Shown: positions 21,828 through 35,162, numbered from the stretch's first letter. The stretch: DNA of 64,000 bases from Adiantum capillus-veneris (GCA_014529385.2 CM043942.1:30964969-31028968); one strand, 5' to 3'. Notes: generated from the sequence alone by a model not told the origin. A program made the numbers and translations.

Positions 21828-23846
21828 ATCTAGTGGCGTTCTTCACTTATCTAGAATTTAAGATAGGGCTGGGCTGGTTTGATTGAGATGTAATGATAAA
21901 CCTGAAATGATAGTACTCTGTGTATTTATAACTCCTGCTAGTTGGGTTGATTAGTGATGGAATGGTATGCTCTGATTTTGGCCTATTTTTGTGCTTAAAT
22001 CTCTAAAAAAATAGGAATCTCACTGTCGTATGACTACTAGGTATTGAGATGCTACCAGATCTTGAAAATAATCTTTGAAGATGAAAAGCATCACATACCC
22101 CAATGATGTCTAGTTTTCTTTTTGAGCTTGAATATATATGCCGACATTCGTCACATACCCAAAAGATATCTGGTTTTTTTTACTACACTAGCTAGATCGG
22201 TTGCTCACCATTTGCATCTTGAAAGTATTGCTGACATGTGGTAGCTTGGTATATCTTGCCTGGTTATGGTTTGGTTCCCCTACTTTCAAATGATCTAAGC
22301 TTTTCTCCTGCCCTTACATGCTCTCATTTCATATCATATCAGTTAGTTGTAGGATTACAAATATACCCGCATGATGCTAGTTACAAAGATTATGAATCTT
22401 GATATCTCTAGCTAGGGATTGGATATTTAAAATGGGTTTATGGCATAATGGGTACTCTCTAGAGTGAGAGTTGGTCTTTGGACTATGCTTTTGTTGGTCT
22501 TTGGATTTTTAGCTATACTTTTACTAATCTCTAGCTATTACTGTTCTGGTTTTGGCTTAATGCTTCTCTAGGGGCTTTGACTTGCCCAATTGGTCTGGTT
22601 GTGATTCAAAGTATAGCACTTTGGCCTACACTATAAAAACACACTTTATAATTCTTCTACCTTTTGGGTTTCCATACCGAGAAGAATAAATCTGCTGCTT
22701 TTTAATATCTGGTAACAAATGATGGAATTGGTATTGATATTATTATTTTTTTAGCAGGGAATAAACAAGAATATGTTATTGGTTTTTTGAAAATGTATGT
22801 CGGCCATGACATATGAAGAGAGACAGCTGTAAATGATGATGTCATTTGAGATGATTAAATCTGTACTTAACTTAAGTAGGGGTAAATGTCAAAAAAATTC
22901 AAACATATGGGTTGGGACTCCTCTGGTCATTCTGCTGGTTACCGGAGTCCTGTACCTTACTGTGTCGTTTTTCATTAAAGACATCACCTTAGAAAGTTAT
23001 TTTTAAAAAATTCAGATAGGTTATGGCTTTGCTTTCTCTAAAATGCTACAAAGGCTTTTAGGCTCTGTGATTGAAATAAAATCTTGGTCTGACTTTGTTC
23101 ATGTGTAACCGGCTTTCCTGTATCACTTTAGGAGCGATTTTGAAATAGAACAGCTATTAAAAACTGATACCTAGTATAGGGTGTATGTCTTGAGCTAACT
23201 TTTGCTTGCTCCTATAGGGTAAAAAACTCCTCGATATGTTGAGAGGATGATTTAAAAATATTTAAACATTGTTTTGATTCAGATAACCTCTTTAAACACT
23301 TTAAACTTATGATAGGAAGCGGAATGTTTTGGAAAATTTGGAATTGTTTTGATAAGTGGTAGCATTTATTATGGGAATCTCACTCTCTAGGAAAGATTTT
23401 CTAATAACCAAGGAATTTCTTATAGTAAGAACTTGGCTTTTCAAAAACTCTTATTCTTTTTTCAAAAAAAAAATACACGTTGAGAACTGCTATTTTTTTC
23501 ATTGTGACATGGATAACAACTAGGATGCCCATGCATCACCTGTGCAGAGTAACAATTGCTAACCGAGCATTTTCTTGTTTACTATGGGTGCATCTGAGCG
23601 CTACCTTCTTTGATAAAAACATACTGTTCTATGTGGTTGTGGACATGAGGCTTATCTTTTACCTTGAAGCAGCATCAGACTTAGGGATTACTTTCTCCCA
23701 TGTTGTACTTTGTTTTCATCATTGCCTTGTGCAAAATTTATTCTCAATAGCAAATAAATTATTGTAAAAATCCATTGTATTATCTAGAATTATTGGTCTA
23801 TGAACAGGTAGTGTTCGTTTGCGCTTATGTATCTATTTATAACTGC

Positions 23847-23887
<41 letters not shown>

Positions 23888-24977
23888 TGGTACTTGTCTT
23901 TATATTTATGGTTTTAAAAAAACTAAACTACCCCCTACTGTTATCATCATGGCTATAAGAAAATGGCTTTCCTAAGATACACTATGTCGGTATCCACCGT
24001 GTGAAGAAAGCTCTATAGGGTTAATGATGATTATAAGTCCTTAGTTGGATGCTATTGATGTAGTACAAAATTTTGTCGCACTCTTTCAGTGAGCATCACC
24101 TACCCTGCCTTGGGTGCAATGGCTGCTCTGCTGTGACGGCTGCATCAATGGCGGCTACAATTTTTGGCTTCCCCAGAAGCTGTAGCACTTGGCATACTCA
24201 GTGAGTGGGGTGATACTGATTTTTCACGCAACTCATCATAAGTGATCGTGATATGCCTTCTCCTATTTAAAGAGGTGAGGGCACATTCTGCCCCTCACAT
24301 AGCCTTGTGTTTGTTTTTTACTTGCATAAAAAGTTAGGACTATGTGTTTGTTCACTTGTTGCTGTACCAACCATGGAGCTTGCTACTCAATCCATACAGG
24401 TTGGCTACACATTGAGTTTAAAATTATGGTTTTTCTCTTTTCTAATTGTCATAGGTTATTGAAAACAATGTGGTTACTGGCTAGCATACCCTATCACTTA
24501 GCCTGGTAAGGACCATTATGTGGTTGGATTTGCGTGACAATAAGAGGCACTAATGGGGAACCTTGATCCCTTGTGCCTAGCCTGGTAAGTCCCACAATGT
24601 GGGTTGGCTATACTTGACATTATGTGGTAATGGTTGAATGGTTTAACCCTCTTGGGCAAAGCTATGAACCTGCAATTGGTTTTTGGTTGCTCCGCGTAAA
24701 CTATTCATTTGTTTGATTCAAGTTATTAGGGGATGTTATATCAACTGCTACCGCTTGGCTTGACATTACAATACTTTGTTCATTATATGTATGGTCACAT
24801 AATGTACTATTGATGCATACTGTTCAAAATATCTCTTGATCCTTTTGCATTCGTATGGTTAGGTATAGTTTGAAAAAAGCCCATAAAGGCATCTATTCCT
24901 TTTTTGGTGTAACATTCGGTCTGGCACGGTACCGCGGCTACTTTAAGGATTCTATGCCACTTGGTGTGCTTAGAGAT
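21828..24977 (+). repeat. Tandem segmental duplication, unit 2 (~3.15 kb)
   Basis: It is collinear with 18201-21550, with a ~240-bp deletion near 24839 relative to unit 1 and a (CA)n expansion at about 23850-23886. The TATA-like box recurs near 24265. Confidence 0.8.
23850..23886. repeat. (CA)n microsatellite
   Basis: The equivalent position in unit 1 (about 20210-20220) has only a few CA repeats, so it expanded after the duplication. Confidence 0.95.
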
Positions 24978-26299
24978 GTATAATTAAATGACATACAAAC
25001 TTGGGAAGGTTGGATTCCATGAACCTAAAAGGAGCGTAAACTATATCTATCCTAAATAAACAAAAACAAGATTGATATTCTTGAACTATTAATGGAATTT
25101 TTTCTTAGGCTTCTTTACTTGAAAAAAAGCATGAGGAATTGGAGCTTCACTGATCTAGCAGAAAGAAAAAACTCAAAAGACTGATAAAGATGTTGATGGT
25201 GGGATGAGACACTTGGTTTAGAAGTGGTTTTGGCCTTCTAATTAGAATAGTATTTATGATAAAATATAAAACTTTTATTATATATCTATGGAAACATAAA
25301 TACTTTGGACTAAGCTTGTAAGTTTAAAAAAATTTGTAAGATGGACATGGATAACAACTAGTATAGTCCATTAATACCTATAAAACACATCCAAGGCTTA
25401 TGTATCTGTTGTCTTGTTTGGATGGATGCAGGTAAGGACTTTATCTTATCTTGGAAGTTTGGCTTAAAGAAATTGTCTACACATGATTACATTTACACCT
25501 ACTACTAGGAACGTACTTCTGATATCTGTATACTAGAATGAGGCTTCATTCTTATAAGCATTGTACAAAGATAATTCTAAGACTGTATTGTTTTTGTACT
25601 TATCATTTCCCTTTCTCTGAAGCCAGCTGTCTTTTGAATGTAAAAGTTCAATTATGTCTTATTATTTATATTAAAATAGCTACACACACATGCTAAACAT
25701 AAGGTTTTTCCATTGTTTTGGATAAACCGGGATGCTGGCTTTAGAAACTAGTTTGGAATCTTAGTTACAATTTGGACCCACAGTCTGTAATTCCTTGACT
25801 AGTTGGCAAGTGGTAGGTGGTTCCTCATAGACTAATTTTCTGGTTTCCTGCTCATGGCTATTATAGTCTCTGACTTTGCTGTTTTAAGAATTGCAGGCCC
25901 AATCTACAAGACTGATCATATTTGTGTTTATATATTTCCTATTAGGTTCACAAACACTTGAGGATGACAGCCCGCATGAAAGTAAAATACAACCCATAAA
26001 ATCATACAAGGATTCTAGAGCAGATTAAGTTTTACCTAAAAGACCATACTCGAAAAAATGCCTTAGCTGTTAGAACTTGACCTTTCCCAGCTAGAGAGGC
26101 CAAGTTTTGTATTACTTACTACCATAAGTAATCATAGCCTTACTAACTATTTTGTATATTGTAGACCCTTGCTCTCTCACAAGGCTTGGAATTATCCTCT
26201 AAACCCCTCTGTATGGCAACATCTCTTGTCCTTAGATGTATTGGCAGCCTGGATACTTCTCAATTAATTTATAATTAAGTACTTACCACAGACAAAAAG
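24978..26299. other. AT-rich spacer, possible third diverged piece of the duplicated unit
   Basis: No gene is supported. A segment near 25345-25600 shares short blocks with the duplicated unit (for example GACATGGATAACAACTAG), suggesting an older related copy; the similarity is weak. Confidence 0.35.
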
Positions 26300-27831
26300 A
26301 TGTCTATCTTGTACATGTTATCTTTTAATCATTGGGTCAAGATTTTGGCTATCTTGGACAAGGATTCCAAAGATGGTGTGAATTTGATTTCCCAATACAT
26401 AGCCAAGCTACCTATACTATCTATAGAATATCAGCATGAGATTGCCCTATTTTCATCTTTTGGGGGTGATCTGTCAAACTTTCTGAAAAAACTATGCGGC
26501 CTCAATCCTTCTTTTATCAATACCCCGGCTACTCCAACTATCCTGCAGACAGGTGGTATCTTTTGTAGAGATAGTGCGGATCTTGAAGCCGTAAATAATT
26601 TCAAAGTAATCTTTGCTCCCTCAATGACTCTAACCTCTTAGAAATGGTACCAAAAATCTCCAAGGTCTTCCCTTTCCTACCTGTTAGGAAGGTTGAAATT
26701 GAATCTTTTGGGGTGGACCATTAGCTCTGGGTCCTACCTAGCAAAGCCTTTCTAGCACCAATTCTTAGTGAAACCTGGGTTTATTTAGCTAATCTCCTTG
26801 CCTCTACTGTTGAAGATTGAAGACTCAAAATTTTGAAAGGTGGATAGTTTCTTGACAAAGGGGAGCTCATAAAAGCCCCATTCAATTTCAACTTCATCGA
26901 CTATTCCAAATGCCCCTCCAATATAGGCCTCTATATTCGTACAAAGGAGAACATGGAGTTTGCCAAAAGTAACCCAGATTTCTATACAAAATCCATCTGG
27001 AATGTTTTTCAACCCTATGTTAAATGTGCCTGCAAGTTTCTTGACCCTAAAACCTCATGCAAATCCAACATCATGTGGTTTGATCATGCCATTTGGTTTA
27101 TTCTCAACCATCTGGATCTACTCTCCCCAAAAGATCGGTGGACTTTCATCTCTCCCTTATTTGTTCTTTCGTTGAGCGGCCAAGCTAAACAGATAGTAAT
27201 TGCTCAAATTGCTTTTAACATCTCCGTGGGCTAATGCTGGATATCTTGAAGGAGCTTAAGTTTGATGAACCTGGGATTTATCTAACCACTTATGCTAATT
27301 ACAAAGGGGTGAAGACTATCACTAGCTTACTCAAGCCTTGTATTGATGAAGATGACTCCCCTTCACTTAAAAGACCTAATTCTCTTGCTACTCCCAACTC
27401 TTTTACTTCTTTGCTAACACCTAGCTCTTCCTATAATCAAGGTAGATCTCGTAGCTACACTAGAGGAAGAGGCAAAAACACCCCAATCAGGCACCTTCTT
27501 GATTTATAATGATCGATGAACATGCAGGCTGCTATGAGCCCATGTGAAAGGCAATTTCTCAACAAAAAAACTCCAGGCAAAGATTATATCTACATTCACT
27601 GTCTCTCTCAAAATGAGCTTCTCGATTGGATACACCCTAGAGCACTTTTTTGTGAGTGTTTTGACTTATTTTTTGGTAACCACAAATTACTTGACAAAGT
27701 ACTTATTGGCTGGAAGTATCAACAACCTATTAAAAATTTGGTCTATAGTACTAATTTTCTATGACACAACTCCATTCCTGATTGTGTATGTAACCAATTT
27801 GTCACATTTTGCAAAGACTTTGATACCGTAA
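26300..27831 (+). pseudogene. Unidentified coding relic, possibly a gag-like protein
   Basis: Several plus-strand open frames follow each other in different phases: 26300-26641, about 26849-27234, 27234-27509 and 27516-27831. Their sequence has the composition of real protein, with few stops and mixed charged and hydrophobic residues (LISQYIAKLPILSIEYQHEI; NPDFYTKSIWNVFQPYVK; DPKTSCKSNIMWFDHAIWF). The third ends in an Arg/Ser/Gly-rich stretch (GRSRSYTRGRGK), which resembles a nucleic-acid-binding tail. This suggests one ancestral gene broken by frameshifts, possibly a retroelement gag. I do not recognise the family and give no function. The downstream limit is set by the microsatellite at 27863. 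Confidence 0.4.
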
Positions 27832-27862
27832 AGACTTTTGCAAAGACTTTCACATTTGTCAA

Positions 27863-28616
<754 letters not shown>

Positions 28617-29791
28617 TGCTCCCCTTACTGATGTAGATTCTGCGCTCTGAATATAACAGTGGAACATCGGGATCCACGATAGGAGTACCTGTGTCTTAAG
28701 AAAAGCAACATTGTAAAAGCTTAAAGGCAGCATGTACATGCGTGCAATAAGTGAGATGCATACATGATATTCTAGGAAATGAAAAAAAAATCATGAATTG
28801 TAACATTTCCAACTAGAACAAGCGTAGTACCCGAATGAAATGCAATTGAGTTAAGGTCTATTAGGTTGACTCTAAGAGAAGCACAAAAGAGCTAGGGCTA
28901 AAGTAAGTACTAGATTGATCAACATTAATTAAAAAATGTCGACTAAAGACTAGCTAACCCTAGGAATGTTCGTCGGGGTCTAAAGACTAGTGATCTTGTC
29001 ACTTATACCACTTATACCACTTAAGTGTGATCAACATAAAATAAAAGAAGTTTGTGCTATTTGCTTTCTCTTTTGTTTTTTGTGTTTTTTTTTTGTTTTT
29101 TTGTTGTTGTTATAGTTGCTACAAGTAGCTGGGGGACTCAAGGTCTCAAATACAAGCAGCTGGGAGACTCGAGGTCTCAAATACTACCTTAACACATAGA
29201 CTTCCACAACACAAGTCACACTTAGGTGGAATAAGCTAGAGAGAACTATATCCTCATTGCCTAAAACATTACTAAAGTTACTACAATTAATAGACTATCT
29301 AGGAATTAAAGTCAGCAATTAAGTGCACTAGTCTAGCCTAAGGTCCTGAAACCTACTTAAAGCCAACTAATAGACCAAACTCAAAGAGAAGCACAAGGTA
29401 CTAGAAGTTTGAAAAAATTATAGCATCTAAATTGGCAAGGTCACAACTTCATAAATTTTATGCATTGTTAGAAACTCAAATGACAAGATGCAAACATGTA
29501 ACTGTGGAAATCATAGATAAAAGGAAATAGTACACCAGATATAATGGAGAACATCCGTTGTAACATGTAAACATCCATTGTCATTGTCCTTTGACGGTTT
29601 CCTTATGTAGTCACAAACTGCATAATAGTCACCACCAAACATCCACCTTTCAGAGGCACATTAGTGGGAAAAGGTACCAACACTTATTGAACACAATTAA
29701 AAAACATATGGAAACCTAACCTAATTATTTGCACTCCCCCTAGAGTGTCAAGGGAACAGGATATTGTAGAGATTGGGAGAGAACCCTAAGG
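28617..29791 (-). other. 3' noncoding internal region of Athila-like copy 2
   Basis: Collinear with 14824-16002. No gene is supported; it holds a T-rich tract near 29065-29110 and two GAGGTCTCAAATAC motifs near 29138-29182. Confidence 0.6.
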
Positions 29792-30205
29792 CTAAATCCC
29801 TATTCTCGTCATCGAGAAAACAAAGTCATCATCCATGAGACCATATGTGCCATTTGTGTGATCATGTAAATCTTCTTCATCATCAGAGGAACCAATGTTT
29901 ACTAAGAAGGTCACTAGATGCCTATAGTCATCTTGGTCAAAAGGGTAGGCTTGTGCAATGGCAGAGACACTCTCTACTAAGTATGGATCAATCGTGGTCA
30001 AGAGACATATCAGCCATTCTAACTCCTCAAAATTCCTCTCACATGCTAGCGTACCTACCAAATCCCATTCACATGCAAGCACCAGAAAGACCATGTGAAA
30101 CATTTGTGAAAAGTAATGAGGGTACCTCTCACCCAAGGAAGGAGTGAATGACTCTAACATACTAGCCATATTTATACACATAGATAGATGATGGTTAGAG
30201 TGCAA
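29792..30205 (-). CDS. Conserved accessory ORF of the Athila-like element, copy 2, 137 aa
   Basis: It is the counterpart of 16003-16461. The core FHMVFLVLACEWDLVGTLAC and the acidic SSDDEEDLHDHTNGTYGL stretch are kept. A frameshift within the C-terminal acidic segment (after DDDFVF) removes the last ~20 residues found in copy 1. No domain is recognised. Confidence 0.45.
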   Translation of the reverse strand: MHSNHHLSMCINMASMLESFTPSLGERYPHYFSQMFHMVFLVLACEWDLVGTLACERNFEELEWLICLLTTIDPYLVESVSAIAQAYPFDQDDYRHLVTFLVNIGSSDDEEDLHDHTNGTYGLMDDDFVFSMTRIGI

Positions 30206-30242
30206 ATATTACAAGGGTCGTGTTCTTGTGCATAATGTGTTT

Positions 30243-31055
30243 TTATGGTTTTGTGTTATGTATAGAACTTGTAAGTTTCCACATTATTTTTGGTGGCTCT
30301 TGCTCTTTTACTTTTTTATCTTGTTTTTGTGAGTATAAGGCTTTATATATACATTCCCTAGGATTGGAGATTGAGAGGTCAGGGAGGAAGGTTGAGAGGG
30401 AAGCAAGGGAATGATAGATGTCAGTAAACACTCCCCCCTTCCTTGGGTAGATGATACCTTTTGAAATGATGCCATCATATTTTGAAACCAATTGTTCCAA
30501 GTTGTTATAGGTGAAGGCTTTAGCCAATAGTTTTCGACCACCCTATGCATTTCATCTAGTTGCAAGGGTGGTAAGGTACTCTCCCATGATTTTATTTGCA
30601 ACATTGTTGTAGGTGGTGAACTTACAATGGGAGTTGCAAACTCTTCCTTGTTTTTATGGATATGTACAATGGTAGGTGGAGGTTGTGTCAAATCTTCTAT
30701 TTTTGTATAGGAACTACATGAAGAGCAAGAAGCTTCATTTGACTTCCTTGTTTTCCTGAGCTAGGTGGAAAAAATCATTCTTTCTTCGGTACCCAAACTA
30801 GCTCTGGAGCGGGTGTGTAGCATTTCGTGATTTTTTACTTTCTGCGATCTTCAATTCGTTTTGGAGCCACAAGATTGGGCTCACATGGGTCAGGTGACAG
30901 GTAAGAGACAATTTATTTTTTAGCACCCAGATTTGATCATTTTCCTTCATAGTAGCCTTGGGCTTCCAATAGTTTTTTAGGAATCCAACGCAACATTTCT
31001 TTACATTTCTTGGGGCAAGTGGGACGTCTCTTACCAGGCTCTTGTCTTTTAGCAC
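30243..31055 (-). pseudogene. Athila-like downstream ORF region, copy 2
   Basis: Fragments 30798-31055, 30308-30691 and 30243-30527 mirror the copy 1 fragments. Shared blocks include NYWKPKATMKENDQIWV and QPPPTIVHIHKNKEEFA. More frame breaks are present than in copy 1, so this copy is more decayed here. Confidence 0.5.
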
Positions 31056-31082
31056 TAGCTATGGACGCTAAAGAAGCTTTAG

Positions 31083-31370
31083 GGGTGAGAGCATGTTAAC
31101 TTGTCATGCTTTTTCATGTCCCGGACAATGCTAACTAGCACAATTTTGACATATGCTAACTAGTACAATAACTTGAGCTACATCTCCAAGATCTATGACA
31201 TATGATATATCAATAGAAAGCACTTGAAACAAGGAATCCAAATGTACAACCTCCGACAAATTTTGATATTATTTGTAAAAAATTTACCGGATGCCCAACT
31301 TTTTGAAGATGTGGTAACTTGAAACTGCTAACTAGGACAAAAAGCACGACAGGTTAACATGCTTTCACCC
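31083..31370. mobile_element. Tourist-like (PIF/Harbinger) MITE, 288 bp
   Basis: Terminal inverted repeats of about 28 bp start GGGTGARAGCATGTTAAC at both ends. It is flanked by TTAG direct repeats at 31079-31082 and 31371-31374, consistent with the TTA/TWA target of PIF/Harbinger elements. Athila-like copy 1 has the empty site near 17335, which confirms the boundaries. It carries no coding sequence. Confidence 0.88.
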
Positions 31371-31701
31371 TTAGGGACCCACTTGTATGTTTTCTTTGTT
31401 ATATTAGGATGGGTTTTGTGTGTCTCAAGCTTTATTTCAACTACATGAGTTGAAGCTCTAGAGAGTTGGGCTATGCGGACATATGATTCAACCTCTTGGA
31501 CATGCAATGTTTTGGGTTTTATTTCCTTAAGAGGAAATATCTCAAGAACTATGGCTTGAGTGGCAGGGCTAAGAATTGGTGTCTACGTTATGACACCCCC
31601 AGTCCCCCAATCAATAGTGCATTTTGCGGCTATCATCTACGTGCATCCTAGGTTTATGCTACCCTCCATAGTTTCAGTAGGCATGATAAAAAAGTCTTGA
31701 G

Positions 31702-32106
31702 CTACAACCCCATTGCCATAACTGATAGAAGTGTGCCAGATTCTAAAAACCGCAGTTTTTTCTTGTTGACACCCTTGACTTGGATAATACTCTCAAATAG
31801 AGGTGGCTTTCCCAACTGACACCACACTCCATAGGATAACAAATTATGTTGAGCTTCTATATCCAATAATGTGCTATATAGTACTCTCCCATAGAGGCTA
31901 TTTAGTTCAATTCGATATTGTAGAGGTGACTCAGATTCCAATGAATCATCATCAGTGTCTTCAAAAAACACTTTCGTGATTCCCAGATTAGTCTCTCGTT
32001 GGCATCTAACACTTTGTTGTCTTTCTTGAGCCTCAACTCTTGCTTGGATCTTTTTAAGCTCTGCCTGTTCTTTGGCTGCTTCTTTTTCATTTATTCTAGC
32101 ACGCAC
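31702..32106 (-). pseudogene. Second protease-like segment of the Athila-like element
   Basis: The N-terminal half is a charged, probably coiled-coil stretch (AKEQAELKKIQARVEAQERQ). The C-terminal half reads LLDIEAQHNLLSYGVWCQLG, then VKGVNKKKLRFL, which resembles a retropepsin-like fold. The position of the usual D-T/S-G-A motif is D-I-E-A, so it is probably catalytically dead. It follows the better-preserved protease at 32327-33217 in another frame. It may be a duplicated protease, or part of a capsid or linker protein; the resemblance is short. Confidence 0.4.
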
Positions 32107-32326
32107 ATCTGCTCGATATCGTTGCCTTCTTATATCTCTTACTCTTCTTGTCTAATTTTTAATTACGATCGATCTCTAGTGAAGAGTCACTAGATGAATC
32201 GCTACTTGTGTCTTCTGGTCCCTTGGATAGATTATCATCTAGGGTGCCACTGGGCCCTAAATGGTTTGTCCCCACATTTGCACTAAGATTTAACTCAAAT
32301 TCTTTGTCCTCAGAGTCATTTTCAAT

Positions 32327-33217
32327 TTATGATTCTAGCCCCAAATTGTGTGGGATATAGTCTTGTGAGACGCTACCGGTTCCAATGCCAGCCAGACCTT
32401 CATCTTGTAGGTCATCAGAAGCTATGTGCATTGATTTTAGCATATTTAAGGGTACGAGTAGTGGCATTTCATCCCCCTCAGGTGTTACCCAAGTCGTCCC
32501 CCTGTTTCCCCAAGTGTCTATGGTTGCTGCTAGGTGGACCAAATCCACATTGTCCGACTCAGTCATCCCAAATAGTACATCCATATAAGGAGAATCTTCC
32601 CCAACATCAGTGTCCGCTTTACACGTGTAAGAATATTGCAATTGGGCTGAGTGAACTGTGTTGTCAGATCCATGATCAATTTTAAATGTGTTTTCTAGAA
32701 GATGTGCTTGACCAGTTACAAGATCCACTCGAATGACAGAATCTTGGAACTGCAAGTAGACATGGTTTTTGGACCAGTTATGCACCTTTTTTGCTTCCCT
32801 CATGAAAGGACGTCCTAAGATCATCTCAGATGCCATACTGTGCTTGGAGAAATCCATAACAATGAAGGTAATTCTTATTTTATGTCCAAAGACCTTGATC
32901 TTGAGATCCTCTAGCATCCTAATAGGTTTAACAATAGACCCATTGTCCATATTTACTCCTATGGTTGTGGTCCCAAGGTGAGGTCTTCCCATAGTTTCCC
33001 AGCAATTTTTAGTCACAATGCTAACCCCAGTGCCACCATCAAGGATTCCCTTCACAGTTAATCCCTTAGTAGTGATTGGAATGGTCATATTGGATTCATC
33101 GCACTCAAAGTATTGTCCCAACTTGCTAACATGTATTTCTACAACAAGGTTCTCATCTAGGTTGGCTTGTGGATCTAAGTGTTCCTCCTCTATTGGCATA
33201 TCCCTAGATCCATCCAT
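32327..33217 (-). CDS. Retropepsin-like aspartic protease of the Athila-like element
   Basis: The 296-residue ORF contains a retropepsin core: VKGILDGGTGVSIVTKNCWE at about residues 53-72, with the catalytic Asp in an ILDGGTG context, and MILGRPFM about 75 residues later, the equivalent of the family's L-G-R/M-x-W/F motif. It would cleave the Gag-Pol precursor. The variant DGG instead of DSG or DTG is seen in some plant gag-asp proteases. It lies downstream of gag in another frame, with no open pol after it. Its start at 33217 is the first Met of the open stretch and may not be the true start. Confidence 0.65.
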   Translation of the reverse strand: MDGSRDMPIEEEHLDPQANLDENLVVEIHVSKLGQYFECDESNMTIPITTKGLTVKGILDGGTGVSIVTKNCWETMGRPHLGTTTIGVNMDNGSIVKPIRMLEDLKIKVFGHKIRITFIVMDFSKHSMASEMILGRPFMREAKKVHNWSKNHVYLQFQDSVIRVDLVTGQAHLLENTFKIDHGSDNTVHSAQLQYSYTCKADTDVGEDSPYMDVLFGMTESDNVDLVHLAATIDTWGNRGTTWVTPEGDEMPLLVPLNMLKSMHIASDDLQDEGLAGIGTGSVSQDYIPHNLGLES

Positions 33218-33617
33218 CTATGAAAATTGTGGTAGCCTGACCTTCAGTTCTCCATTAAGGAAAGCTCAAACAGCTAAAAATATCTTAGGGTCTCCATATA
33301 GTTTGCACATGATGGTGGTTCTGACTTCTGAAGCCATGAAATCCATCAATTTGGCAATATTTAACGGCACCTTTTGGGCTTCAATCCCTTGACGTGGGAA
33401 AGATGGGATCTCCATTTCTTCTATAGGATCAAGTAGTCCCTGTAAACATTCTTTCCATCAAGAAGTGAGTACGTCCACTTTCCCACGACTTTAAGTCACT
33501 TTCTTCTTGGATGACACTAGGTATGGCTAAGGGTCTATGGACTTGGTGAGGTTGTTGTTCCGTAGGGAACACTGTGTCTGTAATCTGGATCTGCCGAGGT
33601 GTTGGTTCTAGATCCCT

Positions 33618-34592
33618 TTAGGTATCTTCTACCAAACTCTTTAATTGCTTGATTCGCTTGATCTCCTCTGTAGGGTTTGGATAAGTTCCTATCTTCTTCT
33701 TGGATCCTGGCCTTTGTGGCTCATGAAGATCTTCCTTGTTGGTTTCTATCTTAATGGTCATTTTGGTCTCCATGGTTTCAACTGAATAAGAATCCTCTTC
33801 AACGTCGTTCATATATACGGGGCCTCCACCAATCCTTATGTTGGTCTTTGAACTGGGGTCTGTGACTTCGCTGCTTTTTGCGATCTCTTTTTTTTTTTTT
33901 TTGAGATTGGGCAATTGATGCAGTGTCTCTTTCCTCAATAATATAATTTTGTTTTTGGAGCATCCATCATGTGAGTACGTTTACTGGTACCACATGTGTA
34001 CTTTGTGATGGCTCCTCTGTAACCTCAATCAAATTTAATGGCATGATCTTCCGTGCATTTGGATTATTCGGACATTGGGCAATCAAATGATCTATGCCAC
34101 ATTGATTACACATGAGTATCGGCATTGTAGATGTGCTCGCTTGATTGGTTTGCATTAGTGTGTTTACATTAGTGTGGAATTCTTTTGTAGCCTAATAGGA
34201 CACTTGGCTACACGATGTGGACCTCCACACTCATAGCATTGAAGAGGTGGTCTCTTGGCAGTGTAATTGATATTTTGGTCTCTTGCAGCAAGAGCATCTA
34301 CTTGATAGACATGTTTGACTGGTCCCCAATAGTCCTCCAAGTAGTATTGTGGAATTTATTCAAGTGCATCCATCCCATAGGAAATATTAGGGTCTATATC
34401 TTCCTCACAACCTTCCAAACAAGCAATAGATGACTCACAACCCACTTGATTCACAGAAGTGATTCTCGGATGTGGTGGTTGTGGTCCTAGCTCTGGAGGT
34501 GGTAAGGGTGTTGCTTGAACAACATTTTGGGCCCTAGGGACCATGTGTTGTGATGTTTGTTCAAGAGGTGGGGCTGGCATCAATGCAGGCAC
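33618..34592 (-). pseudogene. Gag/nucleocapsid C-terminal remnants of the Athila-like element
   Basis: Fragments 34356-34592 and 33618-33938 are in the same minus-strand frame as the upstream gag pieces. Fragment 33967-34155, in another frame, has a knuckle of the form C-x2-C-x3-H-x4-C (CNQCGIDHLIAQC). 33618-33938 is Lys/Glu-rich. They look like one precursor interrupted by stops and small indels. Confidence 0.5.
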
Positions 34593-34607
34593 TTGAGGTG
34601 TGTCTGT

Positions 34608-35162
34608 CTATGCTAAGGTTGGTCTATTGGCCATCGCGCTCTTAAATACTATGCAATCCTTAGCTTGATGACCATACCTCCCATAGGCATTGCAATTCCC
34701 ATTGAATTTTACTCTAAAAGTAGGGCATTCACTGGTACTATGCGGTCCATAGCATACTGAGCACCATTGTTGCTCCCTTCTTGGATACATATGATTGTTT
34801 TGTGGAGCACAATTGTCTCTAAGACTCTCTTGAATGGACTTGGTGAGATCTGCTAAAGTCATCTCAGATATCTTTGGCTCCTTAGCAATAGGCTTTAGGG
34901 TCATTGGCTGATGCCTTGATGCTTGCGAGCTAATAGATTTAGACTCAATAGACACTCTTTCTCCTTGAATCATTAAATTATCCTCCATTTGGATTGCATT
35001 GGTGGTGACTACTTCCCAAGTGGTAACACCTCTAATGACTAGGCCATTGTAGATATACTCATGTCGTAATCCCCTAATGACTCTATCAAGCAATTGATTA
35101 TTATTGAAGCACTCAACTGGACGAGAATTCAAAAGCTCTAAGCGACCAATAAAGTCTCTCAC
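34608..35162 (-). pseudogene. Athila-like Gag with two zinc knuckles
   Basis: The segment MRDFIGRLELLNSRPVECFN, with LLDRVIRGLRHEYIYNGL, matches the plant retrotransposon Gag fold. It is followed by a knuckle CSVCYGPHSTSEC (C-x2-C-x3-H-x4-C) and a second CNAYGRYGHQAKDC in which the second Cys is Tyr. Gag packages the genomic RNA and forms the particle. It continues the frame of 35388-36170, with stops between. Confidence 0.6.
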
